The translations under genes were made by a program, and so were the position numbers. Source: Aquificota bacterium (GTDB lineage: Bacteria > Aquificota > Aquificia > Aquificales > Hydrogenothermaceae). Taken from it: a DNA stretch of 13,313 nucleotides. The stretch spans positions 1 to 13,313 of the forward strand of contig JAADEU010000030.1 in NCBI GenBank assembly GCA_013153235.1, in the 5' to 3' direction. Below, in pieces: positions 6,609 to 13,313 of the stretch. Below the pieces are notes generated by a model. That model saw nothing but the letters and a program-made list of their open reading frames with translations, was not told where the DNA came from and did no database searches. Each line of letters opens with the position of its first letter. The stretch's first letter is position 1.

Positions 6609-7484
6609 ATGAGCGTACTTGTAAATAAAGACACAAAGGTTATAGTTCAGGGAATAACAGGAAGGGAAGGTTCTTTCCACGCAACCCAATGTAAGGCGTA
6701 CGGAACACAGGTTGTTGGTGGAGTCACACCTGGAAAAGGTGGTCAGGATGTGGAAGGAATACCTGTTTTTGATTCAGTTAAGGAAGCAGTTGAAAATACA
6801 GGGGCAGATTGCTCCCTCATATTCGTGCCACCTCCATTTGCAGCAGATGCTGTAGTGGAAGCGGTGGACGCAGGGATAAAAACCGTTATCTGTATCACAG
6901 AGGGAATCCCCGTTAACGACATGATACCTGTAAAACAGTACATAAAAACTTACTATCCGGATACAGTTCTTATAGGTCCAAACTGTCCCGGTGTTATAAC
7001 CCCTGAAGAGGCAAAAATCGGAATTATGCCAGGTCATATTTTCAGAAGGGGTAAGGTGGGAATTGTGTCAAGGTCCGGAACCCTTACCTATGAAGCCGCA
7101 TTCCAGCTGTCAAACAGGGGAATAGGCCAGTCAACGGTTATCGGGATAGGTGGTGACCCTGTTCCAGGAACTGTATTTGCGGATGTTCTCAAATGGTTCC
7201 AGGACGACCCTGAAACTGAAGCCATCGTTATGATAGGGGAAATCGGTGGAACGGCAGAAGAAGAAGCTGCCGAGTTTATAAAAGAGTATGTGACAAAGCC
7301 TGTTGTTGCCTACATTGCCGGTGTGACAGCACCTCCAGGAAAGAGAATGGGACACGCAGGTGCTATTATTGCAGGTGGCAAAGGTACAGCTGAAGAGAAG
7401 TATAAAGCCCTTGAGGCTGCCGGAGCAAAAACGGTGAAGAACATATCATTCATCGGAGATGCTGTGGCAGAAGTTCTGAAATAA
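6609..7484 (+). CDS. sucD: Succinyl-CoA synthetase (ADP-forming), alpha subunit
   Basis: The alpha subunit binds CoA and carries the phosphorylated histidine. The 291 residues show the N-terminal Rossmann-like CoA-binding domain ([24 protein letters not shown]), the GPNCPGVI segment, [10 protein letters not shown], and the active-site His at H249 in [15 protein letters not shown]. These match SucD of about 290 residues, whereas citryl-CoA synthetase CcsB is longer. An AAGGAGG (6596-6602) lies six bases before the ATG, immediately after the sucC stop. It is the last gene of the operon, and an intrinsic terminator follows 12 bases after its stop. Confidence 0.96.
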   Translation: MSVLVNKDTKVIVQGITGREGSFHATQCKAYGTQVVGGVTPGKGGQDVEGIPVFDSVKEAVENTGADCSLIFVPPPFAADAVVEAVDAGIKTVICITEGIPVNDMIPVKQYIKTYYPDTVLIGPNCPGVITPEEAKIGIMPGHIFRRGKVGIVSRSGTLTYEAAFQLSNRGIGQSTVIGIGGDPVPGTVFADVLKWFQDDPETEAIVMIGEIGGTAEEEAAEFIKEYVTKPVVAYIAGVTAPPGKRMGHAGAIIAGGKGTAEEKYKALEAAGAKTVKNISFIGDAVAEVLK

Positions 7485-7496
7485 AAGGATTACCAG

Positions 7497-7523
7497 AGCC
7501 CCCTTTTAAAGGGGGCTTTTTTT
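7497..7523 (+). terminator. Intrinsic terminator of the mdh-fum-suc operon
   Basis: A GC-rich stem AGCCCCC/GGGGGCT (7497-7503 with 7511-7517; the inner TTT/AAA may also pair) is followed by seven T's. It ends the + strand operon. On the minus strand the stem lacks a following T run, so it should not terminate tetR well. The T run overlaps the last codons of tetR. Confidence 0.92.
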
Positions 7524-8109
7524 ATTTAAAGAGCATTTTGTCCAGATTTTTCATTAATCTGTCCACTTCACCGGAGAGTTTAAATTTCATATCATTGAGC
7601 ATCCATGTAAGGGTAGATGCTATTATCGTTCCTATAAAAAATCTTGCCCCTATCTCCGGGTCAATATCCACAACCTCACCTTTTTCTATTCCCTCTTTTA
7701 TAATCTCGGTGATTCCCTTTTTATAACCCAGGATAGCCTCTTTCAGGGCCTTTTTCTTGTCAGGATTTCCCAGATAAACTACATCTGAAAAAATCACTCT
7801 TGGCAGTATCCTTGTCTTCTCAATAAGCTTAAAATGCTCCTTGTAAATCAGCTTCAGTTTTTCCCGTGTGGTCTTACCCCTTGAGGCCTTTTTCAGAACT
7901 TCCTCAAGCTGGTCCTTCAGATGCTCAAGGAAGTAAACAATCATCTCGTCCTTATTCTTAAAGTATTTGTAGATTGCCGGCTGGGATACACCAAGCCGTT
8001 TTGCCACCTCCACTGTGGAGACCTCTGAAAGGCCCTTCTCTGCGATAATCTGGGAGATTATCATAAAAACCTCTTCCTTCCTCTCTTCTATGCTCTTCCT
8101 CTTTCTCAA
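7522..8109 (-). CDS. TetR-family transcriptional regulator (probable efflux-operon repressor)
   Basis: This 195-residue protein has the TetR layout. The N-terminal DNA-binding domain occupies about residues 8-56, with helix-turn-helix VSTVEVAKRLGVSQPAIYKY and the following FKNKDEMIVYFLEHL. A helical ligand-binding/dimer domain follows, with a Trp-Met-Leu-Asn C-terminal segment. It begins with TTG at 8109, supported by AGAGGA five bases upstream; the next in-frame ATG (residue 16) would cut into the DNA-binding domain. It is divergent from tolC-adaptor-RND, with 123 nt between, the classical arrangement for a local repressor relieved by a pump substrate. The palindrome at 8204-8219 is the candidate operator. 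The inducer is unknown. Confidence 0.88.
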   Translation of the reverse strand: MRKRKSIEERKEEVFMIISQIIAEKGLSEVSTVEVAKRLGVSQPAIYKYFKNKDEMIVYFLEHLKDQLEEVLKKASRGKTTREKLKLIYKEHFKLIEKTRILPRVIFSDVVYLGNPDKKKALKEAILGYKKGITEIIKEGIEKGEVVDIDPEIGARFFIGTIIASTLTWMLNDMKFKLSGEVDRLMKNLDKMLFK

Positions 8110-8114
8110 CGCTT

Positions 8115-8120
8115 TCCTCT
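8115..8120 (-). promoter_or_regulatory. Shine-Dalgarno supporting the TTG start of the TetR gene
   Basis: On the minus strand this reads AGAGGA, five bases before TTG 8109. No in-frame ATG with a comparable site keeps the whole DNA-binding domain. Confidence 0.55.
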
Positions 8121-8161
8121 GTTTTTTTAATTTAAGTTTTTTATAAATTTAATAAAAAATG

Positions 8162-8190
8162 TTGCACAGGGCTACACGGTATATTATAAT
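8162..8190 (+). promoter_or_regulatory. Promoter of the tolC-adaptor-RND operon
   Basis: TTGCAC (8162-8167, weak -35) is followed after 17 bases by a perfect -10 TATAAT (8185-8190), giving a start near 8197, about 36 nt before the tolC ATG. A TATAAT on the minus strand (8188-8183) overlaps it almost exactly and may serve the divergent tetR gene, so one bound repressor could control both. Confidence 0.6.
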
Positions 8191-8203
8191 TAATTAACAT
8201 AAA

Positions 8204-8219
8204 GTTATAAAACTATAAC
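8204..8219. promoter_or_regulatory. Candidate TetR operator (16-bp inverted repeat)
   Basis: The sequence is a perfect 6-4-6 inverted repeat, GTTATA-AAAC-TATAAC. It lies just downstream of the predicted start of the efflux operon and 13 nt before the tolC ATG. Its length and place suit a TetR-family dimer that blocks transcription. That the neighbouring regulator binds it is inferred from position only. Confidence 0.5.
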
Positions 8220-8232
8220 CGTAGGTGGCAGG

Positions 8233-9504
8233 ATGAAGAAAATTCTGGCAGGGTTACTGGCAACTTACTGTATATCTTATGGTATCACCCTGGATGAGCT
8301 TATCAACAGGGCCGTTCAGACAAGTCCTGTTCTGAAGGAAAAACAGGTGGAGGCAAAAATCCAGCAGGCCCGTAAAAAGAGCATCCGGGGAAGTAGATTT
8401 GGCAGTATTGATGTATTTGTAAATGGTGTCAGGTATGAAAACACACGGATTCTCTATCCTCTAACCCCTCCCATTGACCCAAGAAGACTGGTTGGGGCAA
8501 GGAATCAACTCATAACAGGGATAAGGTACTCACTTCCCCTTTTCACAGGTTTTGAGATAGAAAAGAATGTTGAGATATCATCAATAAGTGAAAAGGTGAA
8601 AAATATTGACTACAGGCTGACAAAGAACCAGCTAATATACAACATAAAGTCTGTCTATCTGAAAATCCTCGAACTGCAAAAACAAACACTTTCTCTGAAT
8701 GCCTACCGTGACTCCCTGAAAAAACTGTATGATGATGTCAGGCTTGCTGTTGACCTTGGGAAGAAACCGGAAACAGACCTGCTGAAGGTGGAGTACCAGC
8801 TTAAAGATGTTGAATCGCAGATTTCCAGAGTAAAGAACTCCATTGTTTCCCTTAAGGAGACCCTCAGGTCGCTGGTTGGGGATGATAGTATAGACCTGTC
8901 AGAGATTGAGGATGTGAAGATTACACAGTACGTTCAGACTGAGGAAGGGGAGTACAGACAGAGGATAGGCAGCCTTGATATTTTGAAGAAGGCAGAGATG
9001 GGAGAAAAGATAGCCGTCAAAAAGCTTGAGATAGCAAAGGGAAAATACCTTCCCAGGGTATTTTTAAATGCATCTGCCCAGAGAAATATGGGAAACAGTG
9101 AGTACAAAGACCTGTGGCAGATAGGCTTCACGGTAGAATTTACCCTGTTTGATTTTGGCAGAAGAAAACACCAGTACATACAGTCAAAACTCGAGGTGGA
9201 GAAGGCCAGACTGGAAAAACAGATTCTAAAGCTGAAGGTCAGGGAAAAGATTGCCGATGCTCTCAGTCAGATAAAAAGTGCCTCATCTGCTGTTGAAGCG
9301 GCAAAAAAACAGATAGATTATGCAAAAAAGGTGGAAGAGGTTGAGAGGGCAAAGTATATGGAAGGGGTCACAGATATGTTTAACTATCTGTATGCAAAAT
9401 CACAGAGGTTGATGGCCGAGACCTCCTTTTACAACTCCCTTTACGAAAGGGAAAGGGCAATAGCTTACCTGAAATATATTTTAGAGGAGTACAAAGATGA
9501 GTAA
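8233..9504 (+). CDS. TolC-family outer-membrane efflux protein
   Basis: This is the outer-membrane/periplasmic exit duct of a tripartite efflux pump. The 423 residues begin with a signal peptide (MKK, a hydrophobic stretch, likely cleavage near SYG-ITLDEL at residue 17; Cys13 is not in a good lipobox). Two outer-membrane efflux repeats follow: helices around LTKNQLIYNIKSVYLKILEL and the second around residues 315-420. Each repeat has a beta-strand segment (the second near WQIGFTVEFTLFDFGRR) and long coiled-coil helices ending with the usual AxSQR-like element (LYAKSQRLMAETSFYN). An AGGTGG lies four bases before the ATG. The adaptor gene starts inside its end with an 8-nt overlap. It is the first gene of the operon, placed under the promoter at 8162-8190. 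The substrate cannot be read from the sequence. Confidence 0.9.
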   Translation: MKKILAGLLATYCISYGITLDELINRAVQTSPVLKEKQVEAKIQQARKKSIRGSRFGSIDVFVNGVRYENTRILYPLTPPIDPRRLVGARNQLITGIRYSLPLFTGFEIEKNVEISSISEKVKNIDYRLTKNQLIYNIKSVYLKILELQKQTLSLNAYRDSLKKLYDDVRLAVDLGKKPETDLLKVEYQLKDVESQISRVKNSIVSLKETLRSLVGDDSIDLSEIEDVKITQYVQTEEGEYRQRIGSLDILKKAEMGEKIAVKKLEIAKGKYLPRVFLNASAQRNMGNSEYKDLWQIGFTVEFTLFDFGRRKHQYIQSKLEVEKARLEKQILKLKVREKIADALSQIKSASSAVEAAKKQIDYAKKVEEVERAKYMEGVTDMFNYLYAKSQRLMAETSFYNSLYERERAIAYLKYILEEYKDE

Positions 9505-10681
9505 ACTGGTAAAGGCTTTAATATTTTTTATTATAGTGGCTCTGCTTGTGGTAGGTGGTATCAGGCTGGTAAAGATAAGAAAAGAGCAGGTCTCAAATCT
9601 TCCAACCCCTGAAAGACCAGTTTATCTGGTTGAAGGAGCAACCGTTAAAAAAGGGAGTATTACGGTAGAGGATAAATTCCTCGGTCTGTTCAGACCGTAT
9701 AATACAGTTGAGGTAACATCAAAGGTTTCAGGGTACGTAAAAAAGATACATGTCAAAACAGGCCAGCATGTGAAAAAAGGGGATATCCTTGTCAGTATTG
9801 ATGACACACCGGTCAGGAAGGAGATACAGATTGCCAGGATAGACATTGAAAATCTCCAGATTCAGCTTGATTCCCTGAGGGCAAAAAAAGAGGCGGTGGA
9901 AACGGACCTCAAGACAAAGGAGAATATCTACAGAAGGGATAGCAGACTCTACGAAAAAAAGGCCATCTCCAGGGAAGCCCTTGAAAGGAGTTATACCGCC
10001 TACATGATGGCTCAGGCACAGCTTGAAGAGGTTAAAACCGCCATAAAAAACACACAGAACAAAATCAAACAGCTAAAAGATAAAATAGAAAGCCTGAAAA
10101 ACGAGCTTTCCTACCTGCAGATAAAATCTCCTGTTAACGGAATTGTCCAGAGAATCAACTTCAGGGAAGGAAATCTGGTGGTTCCAGGAAAACCGGTCCT
10201 GAATGTTGAAAGCTCAGAAAGGTACGAGATAGTGGTAAAACTGCCTCCTGATTATCTTGTTTCTGAAGGAGACAAAATGACAGTTGATTTTGGAGGAGAG
10301 AAAAAAGAACTGAAGGTTATGATGGTCTGTCCTGCAACAAGTCCTGAATTTCTAAAGGTGATTAAAACAAGGATAGGATACAAACCTGACGGAGTTGTAT
10401 CAAACAGTCTTCTGAATGTTTCTATACTCAAAAGCTACAGTGGTTATGTGGTTCCTGCTAATGCCGTCTTCAGTATTACGGACGGGGATTACATACTGGT
10501 TGCAGAAGGGGATAGATTTACCAGACTGCCGGTAAAGGTTGTTGCCACAGACGGCAGACATTCTGTTATACAGGGAGACGGAATACAGGAAGGAATGGCC
10601 GTTGCCGTAGGTGAGGAAAGTAAACTCAGACTCCTTTCCCTTGGGAAAAAAGGAAAAGTTATTCTCAAGGAGAGTAAGTAA
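9497..10681 (+). CDS. RND efflux periplasmic adaptor (membrane fusion protein, HlyD/AcrA type)
   Basis: This adaptor links the inner-membrane pump to the outer-membrane duct. It has 394 residues. The N-terminus is a single membrane anchor (about residues 5-24) with no lipobox Cys. The two halves of a lipoyl-like domain flank a coiled-coil hairpin: VEVTSKVSGYVKKIHVKTGQ near 71-90 and LQIKSPVNGIVQRINFREGN near 206-225, with the hairpin around residues 105-200. Beta-barrel and membrane-proximal domains follow (about 240-390). The ATG sits 8 nt inside tolC, with AGAGGAG (9483-9489) seven bases upstream. Its stop overlaps the next start as TAATG, so the three genes are translationally coupled. Confidence 0.93.
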   Translation: MSKLVKALIFFIIVALLVVGGIRLVKIRKEQVSNLPTPERPVYLVEGATVKKGSITVEDKFLGLFRPYNTVEVTSKVSGYVKKIHVKTGQHVKKGDILVSIDDTPVRKEIQIARIDIENLQIQLDSLRAKKEAVETDLKTKENIYRRDSRLYEKKAISREALERSYTAYMMAQAQLEEVKTAIKNTQNKIKQLKDKIESLKNELSYLQIKSPVNGIVQRINFREGNLVVPGKPVLNVESSERYEIVVKLPPDYLVSEGDKMTVDFGGEKKELKVMMVCPATSPEFLKVIKTRIGYKPDGVVSNSLLNVSILKSYSGYVVPANAVFSITDGDYILVAEGDRFTRLPVKVVATDGRHSVIQGDGIQEGMAVAVGEESKLRLLSLGKKGKVILKESK

Positions 10682-13313
10682 TGAATTTCAGTATAGTAGA
10701 GTACATCCTTAAAAGGCCCTACTTCGTTCTGTCTGTATTACTGGCGATGACTGTCCTTGGTGTTATCGGTTTCTTTGAGATGAAGCAGAAGCTATTTCCA
10801 GATGCCAACAGGCCTTCTGTTTCTGTGGTTGTTGTCCATCCCGGTGCATCTGCGAAGGATATGGCCGAGAATGTGGCCATCCCAATAGAAAGAAGGCTGT
10901 TTACAATAGACAAGGTGAGAACGGTTTCCTCAGTCTCCAACGATGAGGTTGCCGTTATAACAGCAGAGTTTGAATATGAGAAGGATATAGAACAGGCTGC
11001 AACAGACGTACAGAATGAGATAAACAAGGTAAAGTCCCTTCTTCCGGCTGGCATTAAAGAGCCCCAGATTTACAAGGTGACAGATGCAACAGCTCCGGTA
11101 ATGGTTATATCTGTTTATCCTGTGGATAAAAGTCTGAACCTTGCAGATGTTAGACAGATAGCTGAGAACCAGATAAAAAACAGACTCCTCAGACTCCCTG
11201 AGGTTGCAAATGTTGATGTTTTCGGGGGTTACAAAAAGGAGGTTTTTGTTGTCCTTGACAGGAAAAAACTGGACAGATACGGAATTCCTGTCTCGATGGT
11301 TCTTTCCCGTATCCAGCAGACAAACGAAGATATCCCTGTTGGTATTGTGGTAAGCAGTCAGAATGAGTTTCTTGTAAAATCGGTCAACAAGGCAAGAACA
11401 CTGAATATGCTGAAAAATCTCCAGATTACACCATCAGTAAAGCTGTCAGATATAGCGGAAATCAAGTACGACTACTACACAAACAGGTCACTGTATTACG
11501 GTAATGGAAAACCGGCGGTGGCTCTGGCCATTCAGAGACAGCCTACAGGTGATGCCCTGAAAACAATAGATGCTGTGAAAGAGCTTCTGCCCCGCCTCAA
11601 GGAAGAATTTCCATCACTTGGCTTTGAGATATCCGATACCCAGGAGAAGATTATCCGTCTGAGTAATCTGAATATGTTTGAGGCGTTGAGGGATGCCATT
11701 ATTATTACTGCTTTTGTTATATTTTTCTTCCTTGCAAACACAAGACAGATGATAATAGCAGGCATCTCCATCCCTTTTGTTTACAGTATAACAATCGGAA
11801 TAATGTGGCTCCTGGGAATGGAGTTCAACGTTGTTACCCTGACGGCGATAATTCTGACCCTGGGAATGCTTGTTGATGATGCTGTTGTTATACTGGAAAA
11901 TATAGAGAGACACCTTCACGAGCTGAAGGAACCTGTTAAGGATGCTGTGGTCAATGGAACAAAGGAGGTTGTATTTGCAGTTCTGGCCGGAACCATAGCA
12001 ACCTCTGTTGTTCTGATTCCCCTGCTTTTTGTAGGGGATTACCCTGAAAAAATATTCAGACCCCTTGCGGAAACACTCCTGATAGCCGTTATTGTTTCAT
12101 ACTTTGTTTCCATCAGTGTGATACCTCTTCTGGCACCATTCCTCCTGAAGAAAACAGCAGGTAAAAACAGGGTTGAAAGTGCTGTTTACCGGATTTCTGA
12201 GTTTATACTCAGACCACTGAAGAACCTGTACACAACTGCAGTTAATGCGGTGTTAAACAGGAATATACTTGCCCTGCCTTATTTTGCCGTGGTCATAGTG
12301 CTGTTTGTTATCAGCGTAAAGGTTATACTTCCTGTTGTCGGGAAGGAGATAATGCCCCCTATGGATACCGGTATTGTCAAGGCAAGTATCACAACAGACA
12401 GCAATCTGTCTGTTAATCAGGTCAGGGAGATAGTGGAAAGAATATCCAGAATGCTTTCTGAGGATAAAAGGGTTGAGATGTTCTCAATCTCTGTTGGCTC
12501 AGAACCGGGGGTGCTGACAATAGGTTCAGGTGAATCTACCCAGTCAATTTCCATGACAATACACTATATAGATAGATTCCACAGGGATGAAACAATCTGG
12601 GATATAGAGAGGCAGCTTAGAGAAAAGATATGGCAGATACCCGGACTCAAGTATGTACATGTATATGATTATGGTGCTACCCCACTTTCTTCCATTAAGG
12701 GAAATCTTGATGTCAGGATAAGTGGTGAAGACCTGAAGGTACTTGACCAGCTTGGAAACAAAATAATGGAAGTTGTCTACAACGTCAAGGGACTGACATC
12801 AGTTTCAAAAACGTGGGACTACGATAAGGTTGTTTATAACATAAAGATAGACCATAAGAAGGCCCTTACCTACGGACTCACCCCATATACTATAGCAACA
12901 CAGCTTGGTGCAGGTGTGAGGGGAGCAGTTGTATCCCTGTACAATATCCCAAATGAAAGCTCCCTTACTGTAAGGGTGATTTATCCTGAAGGGGACAGGT
13001 CATCACCTGTAGATATAAGCAGGTTCTACATAGACACACCCCAGGGCAAGATTCCACTGTCTGCAGTTGCAACCATTCAGAAAATTATTGAACCAACAAA
13101 AATAACCAGACAGGACCTTAACTACACAATGGACATCCTTGCATACAGGGAAAAAGCGGCAATAACCCACATAGTTGAGAACTATCACAGGGCATTTAAA
13201 GAAGCCGGAATACAGATTCCACCCGGGTACAGTATAAGTAACGAAGGTGATATTAAACAGCTTACTGACTCTATGGGAAGGATGATTAAGGCCATTGGTC
13301 TTGGAATTGTATT
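10681..13313 (+). CDS. RND-family efflux pump inner-membrane transporter (3' end outside window)
   Basis: This is the proton-driven pump of the tripartite system. The frame is open from the ATG at 10681 (TAATG overlap with the adaptor) to the window edge: 877 residues of a protein usually about 1000-1050 long. The layout is that of the AcrB/HAE family. TM1 is near residues 13-31 and the first porter domain follows (VVVVHPGASAKDMAENVAIP, usual RND motif). TM2-TM4 begin at about 338, and TM4 carries the proton-relay pair D399-D400 (GMLVDDAVVILENIER). TM5-6 follow, then TM7 near 527-550, the second porter domain, and the start of TM8 at the edge. The Asp pair, rather than the single-Asp pattern of heavy-metal CusA-type pumps, favours an organic or drug-like substrate. 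No frameshift or stop is seen. Confidence 0.94.
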   Translation, partial: MNFSIVEYILKRPYFVLSVLLAMTVLGVIGFFEMKQKLFPDANRPSVSVVVVHPGASAKDMAENVAIPIERRLFTIDKVRTVSSVSNDEVAVITAEFEYEKDIEQAATDVQNEINKVKSLLPAGIKEPQIYKVTDATAPVMVISVYPVDKSLNLADVRQIAENQIKNRLLRLPEVANVDVFGGYKKEVFVVLDRKKLDRYGIPVSMVLSRIQQTNEDIPVGIVVSSQNEFLVKSVNKARTLNMLKNLQITPSVKLSDIAEIKYDYYTNRSLYYGNGKPAVALAIQRQPTGDALKTIDAVKELLPRLKEEFPSLGFEISDTQEKIIRLSNLNMFEALRDAIIITAFVIFFFLANTRQMIIAGISIPFVYSITIGIMWLLGMEFNVVTLTAIILTLGMLVDDAVVILENIERHLHELKEPVKDAVVNGTKEVVFAVLAGTIATSVVLIPLLFVGDYPEKIFRPLAETLLIAVIVSYFVSISVIPLLAPFLLKKTAGKNRVESAVYRISEFILRPLKNLYTTAVNAVLNRNILALPYFAVVIVLFVISVKVILPVVGKEIMPPMDTGIVKASITTDSNLSVNQVREIVERISRMLSEDKRVEMFSISVGSEPGVLTIGSGESTQSISMTIHYIDRFHRDETIWDIERQLREKIWQIPGLKYVHVYDYGATPLSSIKGNLDVRISGEDLKVLDQLGNKIMEVVYNVKGLTSVSKTWDYDKVVYNIKIDHKKALTYGLTPYTIATQLGAGVRGAVVSLYNIPNESSLTVRVIYPEGDRSSPVDISRFYIDTPQGKIPLSAVATIQKIIEPTKITRQDLNYTMDILAYREKAAITHIVENYHRAFKEAGIQIPPGYSISNEGDIKQLTDSMGRMIKAIGLGIV

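Noticed and set aside
5427..7484. Possibility that sucC-sucD are citryl-CoA synthetase ccsA-ccsB
   Set aside because: Lengths of 388 and 291 match succinyl-CoA synthetase, while CcsA and CcsB are longer. Mg-binding N199/D213 and the phosphohistidine region match SucC/SucD.
8127..8150. AT-rich inverted repeat (AATTTA...TAAATT) upstream of tetR as a second operator
   Set aside because: It consists only of A and T in a run of low complexity, with a 9-nt spacer. It is expected by chance, unlike the GTTATA/TATAAC repeat.

Overview
The window looks like chromosomal DNA from a thermophilic, flagellated, chemolithoautotrophic bacterium, most likely of the Aquificota (Hydrogenothermaceae or Desulfurobacteriaceae type). 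This assignment is inferred from four things: a compact mdh-fumA-fumB-sucC-sucD run as expected for the reductive TCA cycle, a heterodimeric class I fumarase, Lys/Glu/Ile/Val-rich proteins with arginine coded almost entirely by AGA/AGG, and tight gene packing with 0-26 nt overlaps. A Campylobacterota-like donor cannot be excluded from the sequence alone. No tRNA, rRNA, CRISPR, insertion sequence or phage gene was seen, and no stretch over 125 nt lacks a gene.

Layout. (1) 1-1465, + strand: end of flagellar export genes, fliR (3' half only) then flhB. (2) 1454-2895, - strand: a CxxC carboxymuconolactone-decarboxylase/AhpD-like protein whose 3' end overlaps flhB, preceded in transcription by a motE (ylxF-like) gene and fliJ. 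The fliJ-motE order is that of many flagellar operons, so this block is a second piece of the flagellar locus with an AhpD-like gene attached. (3) 2896-2984: a short divergent control region with a strong sigma70-type promoter for mdh and a perfect 6-1-6 palindrome. (4) 2985-7484, + strand: mdh, fumA, fumB, sucC, sucD, ending in a clear intrinsic terminator at 7497-7523. (5) 7522-8109, - strand: a TetR-family regulator. (6) 8110-8232: divergent control region with a consensus -10 box and a 16-bp palindrome, the probable TetR operator. (7) 8233 to the window end, + strand: a tripartite efflux operon of TolC-type outer-membrane factor, periplasmic adaptor and RND pump, the last cut by the window edge.

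How the genes work together. The central operon encodes the steps oxaloacetate to malate (Mdh), malate to fumarate (FumAB) and succinate to succinyl-CoA (SucCD), in reaction order. Only fumarate reductase, between FumAB and SucCD, is missing and must be encoded elsewhere. The efflux operon is a textbook TetR-controlled set with overlapping cistrons. FliR/FlhB are export-gate proteins and FliJ/MotE are associated soluble/anchored components of the flagellar system.

Nothing here amounts to a new system. The points most worth a second look are the NPDH (instead of NPTH) self-cleavage motif in FlhB, the two palindromic operator candidates, and the AhpD-like gene wedged between flagellar gene pairs.
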